A DNA stretch of 64,000 nt from Mesodorylaimus sp. YZB2_4 (GCA_030248295.1 JASANH010000433.1:1-64000), one strand, 5' to 3'. Shown: positions 22,121 to 32,637, counted from the first letter of the stretch. Numbers and translations: made by a program. The notes: generated by a model not told the origin, from the letters alone.

Positions 22121-22428
22121 GTATCACGTCCAATTTACTAGAGGCCGCACCCGGCAAGAGATAAGGCAACACTGACAACACTGACACTGCCCCATAGGCA
22201 ACGAAGAAGGCACCTTATATACCAGTGGAACTAGATCAATTTTCATGTAACATGCTGGTATCACTTGTTATCTTATATCCTATATCATCTATCACTGGTC
22301 TTCTCTGGTCCAGACCGGATTCTATTGTTATCGACCGAATGTTCATGTTCTTGATGTTCTCGACAGGCGACCAGGCACCAGGAACTGGCTGCGTGTAGGC
22401 CTAGAATGTAAACACTACACCCCTGACA
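22121..22428 (-). repeat. 3' LTR
   Basis: 308 bp, TG...CA ends. It differs from the other LTR at a few sites: TTATCTTATA against TTATCATATA, GTTCATGTTC against GTTCTTGTTC, and small length changes near the GGCGACCAGG segment. The near identity means recent insertion. Confidence 0.95.
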
Positions 22429-23471
22429 GTACTACCTCACCGATGGAGTAGGGCTAACACTGCCCGGGTAAGCAGAGCAAAGTCGCCAGTACGATTGAAA
22501 TGTGACTAACATATGGTCGAAATGCGGTCGAAATAGTCGATTTGTACCAATGGAAGTGATACGAGTGATCAGAATGATCGGATGATCGATGACAAAGCGA
22601 TCGATGATCGAAGAGATCGCCGTGTGAAACCAACACACATGCAAAAACCAACAAATGAGTGGTCTATCCAGAGAAGTAGCTTATGAAAAGACCTCCACCC
22701 ATCTAGTCGTCCTAACCAAGAAACCAAAAATCTTGTCCTGACTAACAACAATCATAACCCTAAACACTACACACTGGCAGTACGGAAAAAAAAGGGAAGT
22801 GCAAAGGACCATAAATCAATGTATCAATGCATACCAGGAGGACGTAGAAGGCTGGGTCGTTAAAAACAGCAGAATTATGAGCGAAAAGAAGAGTCCCAAG
22901 GTACTTTCAGTGTCATCAACGAATCCAGGGCAGGTTGCAAAAATGACCAAAACAAGGAGACTAAGTAAGGTAATTACCAGAAAAAACATCGTTAGGGCCG
23001 GGCGCAGGCAAAACTAACCAAATCGAAGAAAAAAAGATGACACTACCAAAAACACACTGGGGAGCGGGGTGCAAGAGCAGAGTGTAGAATAATGTGTGAG
23101 TGGAAAGGAAAAGGGACATGCAGACGATACCATCACATCCATGTTGATTCGCTTCCAGCCCTGGCCAGTAACTGGGAGGCGATATGGTGATGGACCGCGG
23201 ACTCCATCGCCTGCTGTAGGAATAGACAAACAAGAATTTGTTAGATACCGTCCTTATTGAGCGAGTTGAGCTGATGGCGCCCAGCTGGCGACCATCAGCT
23301 AGGCGAGACGAGAATTTGCATTGAATATGTGGTTGATCGTGTGACCGAAAAGAGGGTGGGTGCTATCCTGGCGTGTTAGGTTGGACCCATGAAAAGAAAG
23401 AACACAAATAACTTGCTAAAATGACGGAGGCAAAGGAAAATCTCCATCGGCTGTGTGCCATCTCGAACCAT

Positions 23472-24413
23472 TCATGCAGACGTAGCCACGTCGACCATCT
23501 GATGCGTAGAGTGGTCGGACGAATGGACAGGTATGCAGCAGTAGGCGCACTGTAATTGCTGTCGATATCGCGATTCCTTTCGCTTTAATGCCATCGATTT
23601 CTGAACGGACGTTCGGGTAGAGTTGATGTCTGCTCGAGAGTCGTTGATCGCTGAAACATATTTGATGCCAGGCGTAGTGCGTCGGTTCTTGGAGCTGGTA
23701 GTTGCACGAGCGGCTTTCGTAGGTGCAGTCGAGACTACCTCACCACTTTCGACGTTGGGGGCTGGGCTAATTGAAGACAAAACGGACGGAATGTCGTTGG
23801 CTTTCGATTGTTTCTTCGCCCTTGGCTTATAAGAATGCACTGAGCTAGGATTGATAACCAACCCGTAACGGGCAGACTGGCCGTCACGTTGCTTGTGCGG
23901 AAGCAGCTGGTTGTCGTTTGGTTGTTTCGTATTGCCTGATTTGATCGACATGACTTCATTTCTACGTGGTTGACATGATGTGAAACGATTGACTGTCGTG
24001 CATTTTCCTGACGCTGAAGGTCGATTGCGCACGAATGGAAGCTTGACTTTATTGAGAAACCCGACATTGAACTTGACCATTTGAGAATGATGGCAAATCG
24101 TAGCGCCATATCGTTGGTTGATATCTTGTCCAATCAGCATGGTAAATGACCCGTCAGGGTCGTACAGGATGACGACTTCATGCACGACTGTAACAGTACC
24201 AAATGTCAGATTCACATACCTGGTTCCCATGATTCCTGGATTCGTGTTGTCTACAGTACGGATGTTGAGGGAGCAGGGTTTGCATTTGCCATTCCAATGC
24301 GGATGAACACGTTTGTACGCCATATGGCTCATGACTGTGACGTTGGCACCAGAATCGAGCATACTTGCGTTTGATGACCATCGATACCAATATTGATTTC
24401 GGGTGATTGCCAA
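23472..24413 (-). CDS. Retrotransposon aspartic protease domain (pol remnant)
   Basis: The frame following gag. It contains a retropepsin-like active site SMLDSGANVTVM, then a flap region and TMLIGQDINQRYG, the conserved second half (I-x-G-x-D) of the fold. The overlap with gag is about 85 bp: the same DNA reads NIGIDGHQTQ in the gag frame and YWYRWSS in this frame. The protease signature is therefore completed only by a frame change near 24350. Downstream of the protease, Lys/Ser-rich sequence runs to the stop at 23472 with no polymerase. The first in-frame codon called as start is not a natural start. Confidence 0.85.
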   Translation of the reverse strand: MAITRNQYWYRWSSNASMLDSGANVTVMSHMAYKRVHPHWNGKCKPCSLNIRTVDNTNPGIMGTRYVNLTFGTVTVVHEVVILYDPDGSFTMLIGQDINQRYGATICHHSQMVKFNVGFLNKVKLPFVRNRPSASGKCTTVNRFTSCQPRRNEVMSIKSGNTKQPNDNQLLPHKQRDGQSARYGLVINPSSVHSYKPRAKKQSKANDIPSVLSSISPAPNVESGEVVSTAPTKAARATTSSKNRRTTPGIKYVSAINDSRADINSTRTSVQKSMALKRKESRYRQQLQCAYCCIPVHSSDHSTHQMVDVATSA

Positions 24414-27001
24414 TGTTGTAGCCGCATGGGTCGATTTGTCACTGGACTTGACGGTTGTTTTACCACTGGTCGACTGAATACGGAATTGATCTTGGCCGAT
24501 TGTTGATGAAATGTCGACTGAGAGACATTGCCAGACGCCTGGTTCCTCACAGCTTCAGCCACATCTGCTCCATACAGTAATGGACATCGGAATGGTCCAT
24601 GGCCAGGTGTACGATTGCAACCTAGCACTTGACAAGGCGGGCGTTGTGGGCACAGCGGGGCGAAATGACCAACTTGATGGCACGAAGCACAAACTCGTGT
24701 CGCCGAGTCTGGTGGGGGTGTTGGCTGAGCTGTTGAATCGTAGCTGTACCCAGTAACTGGACAATGGAAGACACGCATGCCTAAACCTGTTGCTGCTGGC
24801 CGACTAGGACGATCTTGACGTTGCTGTTGGTTTTGGTTAGGATCGGACCACGGTGGCGGTGGAACGGATAGTGGAGCATTGCCAGTATAACCGAAATTGC
24901 TTGGGTGGCTCGGTGCTGGTCCCGCTGCGTAGGTCTGTGATACCGATTGATCGACCGCATCAATTGCTGCAACTGTCGTTTTTTCCACTGTTGCTGTGCT
25001 GGGCGCTGCAGTCTGCTGACGAAGTTGCCACTTGACCGCTCGTAACTTGACCTCTTCGAACGATGTCTTGTGCGACGAGTCGATGCAGAAATCTTGAATT
25101 AATGTCACTAGCGCTGGTGGCATGTTCTTCTGGAATTGTTCGATCAGAATCCACCTAAGATGATCGGGTGATGCTGACGGGAATGCGCGTCGAGCTGCCT
25201 GTTCCAAACGGCTTGCGTAAGCTTGATATTGCTCGTTCGCTAATGGTTTCGTTTCGCGGAACGCGGCCATAAGATAGGATTCATCCTGCAACTGAAAGTG
25301 AGAACACATGTCAGTAACTAACTGCGTCCACCTTAGTTTCGATCGATCGGGAAATCGCTTTAAGTACTCACGCAACCATTGACTGGCCTTGTCACCAAGG
25401 TAGAATGGGAGAACTGTCAGTAATTCGACATCACTCGTTGCCTGATACATTTCCATTCGTAGATGGTAATCGCACAACCATTCGTCCAATGGCGGCGACT
25501 CGGCTGTCCCGTCAAACGGCTTGATGTTCAGCTGCGGGGTTTTGCCCTTGTCGAGTGCCAACTGCACTCGTGACCCGATAATTGATAACGACTTCGCAGG
25601 GTGCATCACGCCTGGTGGTGGGGCTGACGCGTTTTCTTGGAGCCGTCGATGATACGTTGCTAGGTCGATATTCTCGAGTGATGCGTTGCCGTCGGTTGTT
25701 ACTGGCTGTGCAGTTGCTAGATTGGGCATCGAGTTAGATATACTGGATGTCGTTCTTGCGAGTTCGTCCACTCGTGACATGATCGGGGCCACTGCACTTT
25801 GGATCATAGGAGCCACTGCATTTTGGATCATAGGAGCCACTGCATTTTGCATCGTCTCCCGAATCATTGCCTGCAGGTCGTTGGCTGCTGGCGGCTGTAA
25901 AGAATGAGGAGTCACTGCAGTACCACTTGGTATACCTGTCACATCTTGTGGCGGAAAATGACCAGGCGGTGGCACCGGCTGTCCCGTTTCACGGGAACGT
26001 TGTACCAACAATTCCAATTCGGCCATGGTATTTACTGCGTCTGTTAGTTCCGCCTCATTCGCCTTATACCATTCAATCAGGGTTCTGGGAGGAACTGTTG
26101 TCAGATCAATGTCCGAGCTTGCGGGGGGTGGTGCATCGTGGTTGTCCATGACTGGAGGATCCGCGAACTGCACATGTCGTCGGGAGTCGGTGTTGAACCC
26201 GGAACGAGTCTCTGCTACTGCCGTTCTTGACATTGCTGAGTCTGTTGCTGTCGAAACAGGGAACGTCCACATCTTCCGTTGGTCGTCATACAACAACGGC
26301 TGACGAGTTGTTGGATGTAAATATCGAATCTTCGTGGGCAAGCAAGCATAAAAGCGAGTGATACGAGTACCCTCCTCGTAGCGGGATACAACACGGTCTA
26401 GGAAAAATTGCATCAAACCTGAACTGGGGCCGAACGACGCATCCAATTCGCGCTGGGCGCGTGCTTGAGCCACTGTCATGACTGATTGGCGTAACTGGTC
26501 GATGTCTTGCGTTTCGTCTGCTTCATGAGGTGCATTGAACGCTATGCCGGATAATAGTGTACGCCAGAAACTGGCAACTTCGAACCACTCAAACTCGTTC
26601 CAACTGAACCAACCGCTAGTCGCCTCTCTGGTTGGGGTCGGGTCCAACGCGTCTGGATTGGACTTTGACTGATCGGGCGGGACTGTGGATTGACGTGTCG
26701 CCTGTGACCTGGGTGGCTGTCCCGTGGTTGAGGATGATGGGCCTCCCAAGGTGGGTGCATTAGACTGCCCACCTGGTAACTGAGATACTGCTGTCTTACC
26801 AGACCGAACCAACTGCGTGACCACTGTTGCTAACGATCGTAGCTGGTGCTCGATCGAACTGACTGCGTCGCTGAGCCGTTGATCCATCGTCTTCAGCAGT
26901 CGCTGCTCCATATTGTCCGATGTCTTGGATTGGGTCTCCAGCTCTGCTTGCTTGCGTCGAAGTTCTATCATTTGTCGAATGACTTGATTTCGTTCTTGCA
27001 C
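24329..27001 (-). CDS. Retrotransposon gag polyprotein
   Basis: About 890 residues from 27001. That codon is GTG, and the frame stays open another 85 codons upstream (to about 27257) without an ATG, reading coiled-coil-like QQLDALERQRDDARW, so the true start is unclear. An ATG near 27250 (MADQTPGGG) is in a different frame. An N-terminal coiled coil is followed by Pro/Thr-rich linkers, repeated APMIQNAV-type segments, and then the capsid-like retrotransposon gag region (IKPFDGTAESPPLDEWL ... WLREYLKRF ... LIEQFQKNMPPAL). Near the C-terminus is a CCHC zinc knuckle CASCHQVGHFAPLC. The frame is intact, which supports recent activity. Confidence 0.88.
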   Translation of the reverse strand: MQERNQVIRQMIELRRKQAELETQSKTSDNMEQRLLKTMDQRLSDAVSSIEHQLRSLATVVTQLVRSGKTAVSQLPGGQSNAPTLGGPSSSTTGQPPRSQATRQSTVPPDQSKSNPDALDPTPTREATSGWFSWNEFEWFEVASFWRTLLSGIAFNAPHEADETQDIDQLRQSVMTVAQARAQRELDASFGPSSGLMQFFLDRVVSRYEEGTRITRFYACLPTKIRYLHPTTRQPLLYDDQRKMWTFPVSTATDSAMSRTAVAETRSGFNTDSRRHVQFADPPVMDNHDAPPPASSDIDLTTVPPRTLIEWYKANEAELTDAVNTMAELELLVQRSRETGQPVPPPGHFPPQDVTGIPSGTAVTPHSLQPPAANDLQAMIRETMQNAVAPMIQNAVAPMIQSAVAPIMSRVDELARTTSSISNSMPNLATAQPVTTDGNASLENIDLATYHRRLQENASAPPPGVMHPAKSLSIIGSRVQLALDKGKTPQLNIKPFDGTAESPPLDEWLCDYHLRMEMYQATSDVELLTVLPFYLGDKASQWLREYLKRFPDRSKLRWTQLVTDMCSHFQLQDESYLMAAFRETKPLANEQYQAYASRLEQAARRAFPSASPDHLRWILIEQFQKNMPPALVTLIQDFCIDSSHKTSFEEVKLRAVKWQLRQQTAAPSTATVEKTTVAAIDAVDQSVSQTYAAGPAPSHPSNFGYTGNAPLSVPPPPWSDPNQNQQQRQDRPSRPAATGLGMRVFHCPVTGYSYDSTAQPTPPPDSATRVCASCHQVGHFAPLCPQRPPCQVLGCNRTPGHGPFRCPLLYGADVAEAVRNQASGNVSQSTFHQQSAKINSVFSRPVVKQPSSPVTNRPMRLQHWQSPEINIGIDGHQTQVCSILVPTSQS

Positions 27002-27360
27002 TGCTTCGTCCAGGTGTTGTTCGGCCTGTCGTGTGGACCATCGTGCATCGTCACGTTGTCGTTCGAGTGCGTCGAGTTGTTGACGGACCCGTAACGGGAC
27101 GACGGCTCCGACAGGATCGCTGGCATTCGTCGAGGTTGTTGCCTGCGGGTGATCGGCCGTGAGCGGATCGGGCGTGATTACAACGGTCGTTTCCTCGTCG
27201 TCTGCAGGGGGTCTAAGGTAAGGCCACCACCTGGCGTCTGGTCGGCCATGCGTTCGTGGCTCGCACTAGCCGGAACCGAAAACGAGAAGAGAACGAAAGA
27301 CTGATCGATGGATCGTGACTTACCACTTGGTACCGGGTAATGACCGGCTATGGTAACCAA

Positions 27361-27664
27361 TGTATCACGTCCAATTTACTAGAGGCCGCACCCGGCAAGA
27401 GATAAGGCAACACTGACAACACTGACACTGCCCCATAGGCAACGAAGAAGGCACCTTATATACCAGTGGAACTAGATCAATTTTCATGTAACATGCTGGT
27501 ATCACTTGTTATCATATATCCTATATCATCTATCACTGGTCTTCTCTGGTCCAGACCGGATTCTATTGTTATCGACCGAATGTTCTTGTTCTTGATGTTC
27601 TCGACACTGGCGACCAGGAACTGGCTGCGTGTAGGCCTAGAATGTAAACACTACACCCCTGACA
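27361..27664 (-). repeat. 5' LTR
   Basis: 304 bp. This is the upstream LTR for the minus-strand element. Same termini as the other LTR and followed by GGGGG of the target duplication. Confidence 0.95.
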
Positions 27665-27669
27665 GGGGG

Positions 27670-29136
27670 GTTCCAACTAGCACTATTGGTAGGTACATTA
27701 AATGTACGGATATTTCTATCTGCAAGCGTGCCGTTCATTCAATTGGTCAGTCGAAGCAAGTGAATGTCATGCTATTACAGCTGCTACGAATGCCGTCAAA
27801 GATTTGCATCGCCCAGACGCAAGGCATAGTCCCCATGCATCTTCTTGCTGCATTTTGGCGCGTACTTGCATCGATAACATTGGGCCCTGATATTTTGGCC
27901 AAACTGGCTCCTTGTCACTGCTATTCGGGGCTCAGCATCAGTTCGTGAGAGCTAGTCCTGGACCCAGATAGACGGGATCGGACCCTAGCGCGGGGCTTTT
28001 CTTAAATGACTTTTGTAGTGTGATATGCTTTGAGTTGGGCTAATTACATTACTCGATAGACGAAGTCTGTGTCAGTTTTTTAAATTTTATATGGTATGCA
28101 TGATTTTAGTAATGGCCGTTTTGTGCATAAACCTGATAATTGTGCTGGTGACGGTAATTCTGACTGTAAGCTCATCATTTGATAGTAACCATCATGATAG
28201 TCATTTCTACGGCGTATAAAAATGCTTTATCCATTCGGTCGTCACTTTTTGGAGCAGTGAGCCATGTGAAAAAGCTAAGCATCGTTCTCATCCTTTAATG
28301 CGAGTCTTCGGCTCTAAGTACGTCGTTTGTCTGTATTCACGTTATCATTTTCCCAGTGTGATGTATTTGCGTGGGTGTGGAGTAAAGTATGAGCATGAGT
28401 ACCGCGGTCCGCAGACAAGAGAAGCAATTACATGAGGAGCAATTATGAGTGGAGAGTCGTCTTGAACGAGCGGAGCAGTGATGAGGGTGCCAGAGGTGGA
28501 GATGCAACATGGCGCGCTGCACATTGCTTTTCTTTTGTAAAATTTCGAGAGGAGGAGACCGTGCCTCTCAGTCAGTCTTTATCAGTGTTGAGAAGATGTG
28601 TAAGCTTTGTAAACTTACTGCACACCTGCCAGCAGCAGGTTGGTGGCTGACTGGTAGGACTGGTAGATTAAGCCAATGTGAGCGTCTTCTGTATAGCCAT
28701 CAGACCACAGCCCGTACAATTGTTGACCCCTTGCACATACAGTATAAACACTGTGATACCCTACCCGAGCATGGGTTGAAATACCTGCACGCGTACTAGG
28801 TTCGGGTCTTTTCTGCGCGGTCCCTACCAAAACGGACACTATAATAGATATTCCTTTACTAGGCCGACGGACAGACAGCTATACGCTGGTACAACCAACC
28901 AAGTGAAGAGCACTGATACGAAGGTCAGCTGTGTGTGATACCCAACCTCGCGGGCTACGAGGTAGATGGCCACTGGCTTGGAAGTCCAGAAGGACCGACC
29001 GAGAGGTCGAAGGGCAGAACCCTTCAGGATTACAGTAGATCTAGGCTCGCTATGCTCTCATTAGAGGCCTGGGCAGGAACTAATCACGCGTGCACGAGAC
29101 ACATGTGCCGGGCTGTCTAGACCGGATAGGGAAGTG
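27670..29136. other. Intergenic, nothing recognised
   Basis: Sequence between the LTR element and the right duplication arm. No exon with motif or splice support was seen. Confidence 0.45.
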
Positions 29137-29217
29137 TAATAGACGGAATAGCCCTACATTGGAGAAGATACCACAGGGAGCGGATGGACTCAAAAACCCT
29201 CCAGGCAGGTCACCTGC
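29137..29217 (+). repeat. 80-bp dispersed repeat, copy 1
   Basis: GTAATAGACGGAATAGCCCT, then TTGGAGAAGATACC, ATGGACTC and GGCAGGTCACCT match 32557-32637 in direct orientation at roughly nine bases in ten. It ends where homology between the two PP1 arms ends, so it may mark the duplication joint. Confidence 0.75.
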
Positions 29218-29425
29218 CGCATGCATGCCGCATGTATGCAATGAGAGCAGCAATGTGTCTTGGCAGGATAAGCCGCAAGGTTTGTTCTGCGTGTTTCTTT
29301 ATCGCGAACATCAGTGACTGCCCAGCCGGCCTGACCCTTCACTTACCCTTTTTTATTTTCGATGTTCTTTCTTTATTTGGCTGCAGTCGTATTTACTTTC
29401 TCAAGCTCCTTTTACTCTCTTCCAC

Positions 29426-29738
29426 AACTCACACAGAAGTGTCCCTCTGCGTGTCTCCACTAGGAGCACCTCTACGCGAGGGCATCCTGGACGGGACACC
29501 GATTTCCTCGGACAGTGGCGGGTGGGCTGTGGACCCTGTCGGTGTTGGACAGCCGAGACTGTCTACTCGTTTGGGCTCCATCTCTCAGCTCGGAGCACCT
29601 CGACGGTCACCCACGGCCTGGCGCGCAAGGTCAGCGAGGTTTTATGGTTCGCGAAGCGACCTCCATCACCGGGGATCGAACCCGGGACGAGTCCAGCCAC
29701 TCGCTCCCAAGCAATTCGGAGAGGCGAATGCCGAACCG
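29426..29738 (-). mobile_element. SINE family 2, full-length copy with target duplication
   Basis: The flanking CTTCCAC copies at 29419-29425 and 29739-29745 correspond to the single GTGGAAG in the other duplication arm (2634-2640). Reading the minus strand, the head is tRNA-like: CGGTTCGGCATTCGCCTC in the A-box region and CCCGGGTTCGATCCCCGG as a perfect B box and T-arm. A body of about 230 bp follows. Homologous body segments are at 31952-32155 and 47640-47850. The 5' end lies at the tRNA head, as expected for a RNA polymerase III-transcribed SINE. Confidence 0.92.
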
Positions 29739-29958
29739 CTTCCACTGATGCTGCTCGTTCATAAGAACGGCAAAGAATTCGCTCGAGTGCTAGCTCAGTG
29801 CACCACCAGTTGAGTGGTCCCTGTTGGGAGGGGGGTTTCTGAGCTTGGCAGACTGGCAGGCACATTGGCTTCTTATTTAAATGGGTGATGCGCGCACACA
29901 TGTTCATCACCGTCAGCACATTGTCATTCACGTTGAGGGTGCATCACACGACATCGAC

Positions 29959-31467
29959 TCATTTCGCTTCTGCTCCTTTTGCCGGTGCTGAGCTGGCCTT
30001 CTTCGAAGATTTCAAACCCTGCAACAAAAATGCAAAACTATCACGACAACTTGCAAGCAGTGATTTGACGCGGCTTACCTTGATCTTGCAGTCCAGACCG
30101 TGTCCGATAAACAGGACGCCTCCGTCGTTTTCGTACTGATTACAGTAGTCGGGCGCGCTGAACAACGTGATCAATTTTCCACCGGCGAAGAATTCGTAAC
30201 CGTTCATGACGACCTGGAAAGGCCATGTCACATCGAGGGACAAAGACAAGTGACATTGACTATGTATGTACTTGATGAGCTCGGCAAATCATGTCCAGCT
30301 GTAGCTCCTCGCACGTGTCGATCACCGCCTTCTCCCCGAACTCGACCGACGCACCGCGTTTGCTGTCTTGGAATCCTGCAAAACGGACTTGGCAAATATT
30401 CGAATCGATTTATTTCTTGGCCGCTTACCACCAATGCCCGCTTTTGGATCAGCCCAGAGCAGATCGGCTATGAGTCCCTTCTGCGGTGTCTTGGTCAGCG
30501 GCCTCGGTATCTGGCGAATCTGGTCCAAACTTTTCAGGTCGGGAGAAATACCGCCATGCATGCACAGGACTTTTCCATCGACCAGACCCGCCAGGGGCAT
30601 TTGCGCAAACACGTTCTGAAACATTCTTAAGATTAAAAAATCCAAATAAATCATGCACTTACGTTGAAGTATTTCCACAAGTTTGCGCCAACTTCGAACG
30701 GTTTTCCATCGGGTCCAGTTGTTGACGGAAATCGTTGTTGCAACTCGTCCTTGAAACCGTACACGGCATTGACTGGCTTTGTTTCGTGATTACCACGCAG
30801 CAGATACACATCGTCGGGGAATCGGAGCTTGAGCGAAAACAAAAGAACGATCGTGTCCACGCTGTTCGGACCTCGATCCACATAGTCACCTGCAAACATC
30901 GGTGAAAGTCAGCCCGCGCTCGCCTCGACCAGGCAACCAGGTTTCATAAGTGAGCGATGATTGCTTACCGAGGAAGAGATATCGCCTCAGCGGCGGCCAT
31001 CCGTTATCGGTGAAGAGGCGTAGAACGTCGACGATTTGACCGTGAACATCTCCGCAGACAAAAATCGGCGTCGAAATTTCGGCCAGCATCGGCTGTTTCT
31101 CGAAGACGGTCATGACCCAACTGAGCAACGTTGCGATTTCTTGACTCGATAAGTCAGATGGTGCTTTCTTGGCCGCACTTTCCTTGATGGCTTTCTTCAT
31201 CCTCTTGACCATCTTTAGTTGCTCATCCGTCAGTTGCGTCTTCGGAAAGTCCGTTTGCGCCTTGGGCGAGTCCGTTTGCGCCTTGGGCGAGTCCGTTTGC
31301 GCCTTGGGCGAGTCCGTTTGCGCCTTGGGCGAGTCTGTCTGCGCCTTGGGCGGGTCCGTTTGCGCCTTCGGAGAATCTGCCTTCGCCGCCATACTTCGGA
31401 ACACGATTCCAGACCGGCTGTACTCCACGCTCGACAATCCAACATTGCAGTTTATACGGCGAGACAT
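29959..31467 (-). CDS. PP1-like Ser/Thr protein phosphatase, copy B
   Basis: Inverted twin of copy A. Exons: 31467-30969, 30889-30663, 30615-30429, 30375-30272, 30213-30079 and 30018-29959. All splice sites, both candidate starts (31467 or 31392) and all catalytic motifs (CGDVHGQ, GDYVDRG, RGNHE, MHGGIS, RAHQ, APDYC) are retained. Only two residue differences from copy A are evident: Lys for Glu in FSLKLRFP, and Ala for Val near the C-terminus (KKASSAP). Most other changes are in introns. The 7-residue repeat has the same number of units. The upstream 180 bp is also duplicated, so both genes probably share promoter elements. The two encode nearly the same enzyme. Confidence 0.93.
31228..31374 (-). 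repeat. 21-bp coding tandem repeat, copy B
   Basis: Same seven-unit SPKAQTD array as at 1016-1162, with no change in unit number. Confidence 0.88.
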
Positions 31468-31951
31468 GTGGTTGGACTGTCATTGTAAAGTAGCCCAGCT
31501 TTTGACCAATCATCAAGACCCTGCATCACTACAGCAGATTAGGTCGCCCCTGACTGGTACTGTAAACTCCAAACTGTTGCGCAACATCAGATTCCTTATG
31601 GGGTCGCCCTGTGGCCCCCCTGAATGGGTGGAGCGAGTATAAAGGCCTGGACCTGGCTATCCGGCTTGAATACCTATCGGTAGAGCAGCCCACCTCTGTC
31701 AAGGTTCTCGCAAACAGAGGGGCTAGGTTAGGCTCACAATCAGACGGTATGGCAGGCCATGCGAAAAAGATGCGACATCATCAAGCGCCTCACTTGATTT
31801 CCTGTTAATGGGCGGGTTTCGGCCCATTCGCTCGAAAAACTACAGTCTCCCTGGTCTGCTTTAGCACCTGGGGCAAGTTTTTTAGTGTTAAATCCATCTA
31901 TTCACCGTGCGCCGTTTATATTATGTCCAGCAACTTGAAACAGGTGGGCGA

Positions 31952-32155
31952 CCGCGGTGGTGCAGTAGTTAGGCGTTCGTTTACTCGTAATTGCTTGGTA
32001 GCGAGCAGCTGGGATCGACTAGTTCAACCCCCGGTGTCAGTTTTGCAAGGCACGTGGGTGACTCACCTGTCGTGCTCCAAGACGGAAGCCACACGAGGAG
32101 GCAGCCCCAGTTGTCGAACACCAACAGGGTCCACAGACCATCCTCCATCGCCTAA
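31952..32155 (+). mobile_element. SINE family 2, 3'-truncated copy
   Basis: The tRNA-like head GTGGTGCAGTAGTTAGGC, then AATTGCTTGGTAGCGAG and a B-box-like AGTTCAACCCCCGGTG, are followed by CGAACACCAACAGGGTCCAC. This last block matches the body of the full-length copy. The copy stops at about 32155. Confidence 0.75.
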
Positions 32156-32556
32156 ATGTAATGGAGGCCTGACCATGGGCCTCAGTGTCTCCGATTTGCA
32201 TATTGAAACCGAGATACACAAGTAGAGCGCACACATGTGATAAACAGCCACCAAGAAATAGTAATCGATATATGCGTAATTTATCTAGAATGCACTTGAC
32301 GCACGGACTGTTTGGCTCCCTTCCAGTCAAGGCTGGGGCGAATACGAGAGGTCGGGCTGACTTCGACTGACTTTCCTATCGCTTTTGAGATTGACAAAAC
32401 CTGATCTTTTAGATCGCGCTTTGAAGGGCTGCGTGAACACTTCGATATAATGGCATGCACTTGAATGGTCTACGCTCTTTCCTGCTAGCTTGACTCGCAA
32501 CGAAGATTCCCTTATCCCCTTCGTTGCGCATTTCAGGCCGCGATACATTATCTGGT

Positions 32557-32637
32557 GTAATAGGCGGAATAGCCCTGCATTGGAGAAGATACCGTGGGGA
32601 GCGCATGGACTCTAAAACCTTCCGGGCAGGTCACCTA
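32557..32637 (+). repeat. 80-bp dispersed repeat, copy 2
   Basis: Direct-orientation match of 29137-29217: GTAATAGGCGGAATAGCCCT, TTGGAGAAGATACC, GGCAGGTCACCT. Confidence 0.75.

Larger units (their letters stand above)
22116..27669 (-). mobile_element. LTR retrotransposon, gag and protease only
   Basis: A complete element read on the minus strand. Two direct repeats of about 305 bp (22121-22428 and 27361-27664) begin TGTATCACG and end CCCTGACA on the plus strand. Each outer edge has GGGGG (22116-22120 and 27665-27669), a 5-bp target duplication. The internal 4.9 kb holds gag with a zinc knuckle followed by a retroviral-type aspartic protease. No reverse transcriptase, RNase H or integrase motif is visible in the remaining 1.0 kb (22429-23471). 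Just inside the 5' LTR the minus strand reads TTGGTTACCATAGCC, whose TGG could start a primer-binding site. The gag type and 5-bp duplication suggest Ty3/Gypsy affinity. It is probably a non-autonomous element that uses a partner's polymerase. Confidence 0.93.
29229..31648 (-). repeat. Right arm of inverted duplication (PP1 gene segment)
   Basis: Inverted copy of 742-2830. The coding region plus about 180 bp of upstream sequence aligns without net length change. The arm is longer because of a 313-bp SINE plus its 7-bp target duplication at 29419-29745, and about 11 extra bases in the 3' part. Confidence 0.95.

Noticed and set aside
29640..29745. Possible tRNA gene with a perfect T-arm
   Set aside because: The B box is perfect, but the head does not form a full cloverleaf with acceptor stem. 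It is bounded by a target duplication and followed by a SINE body.
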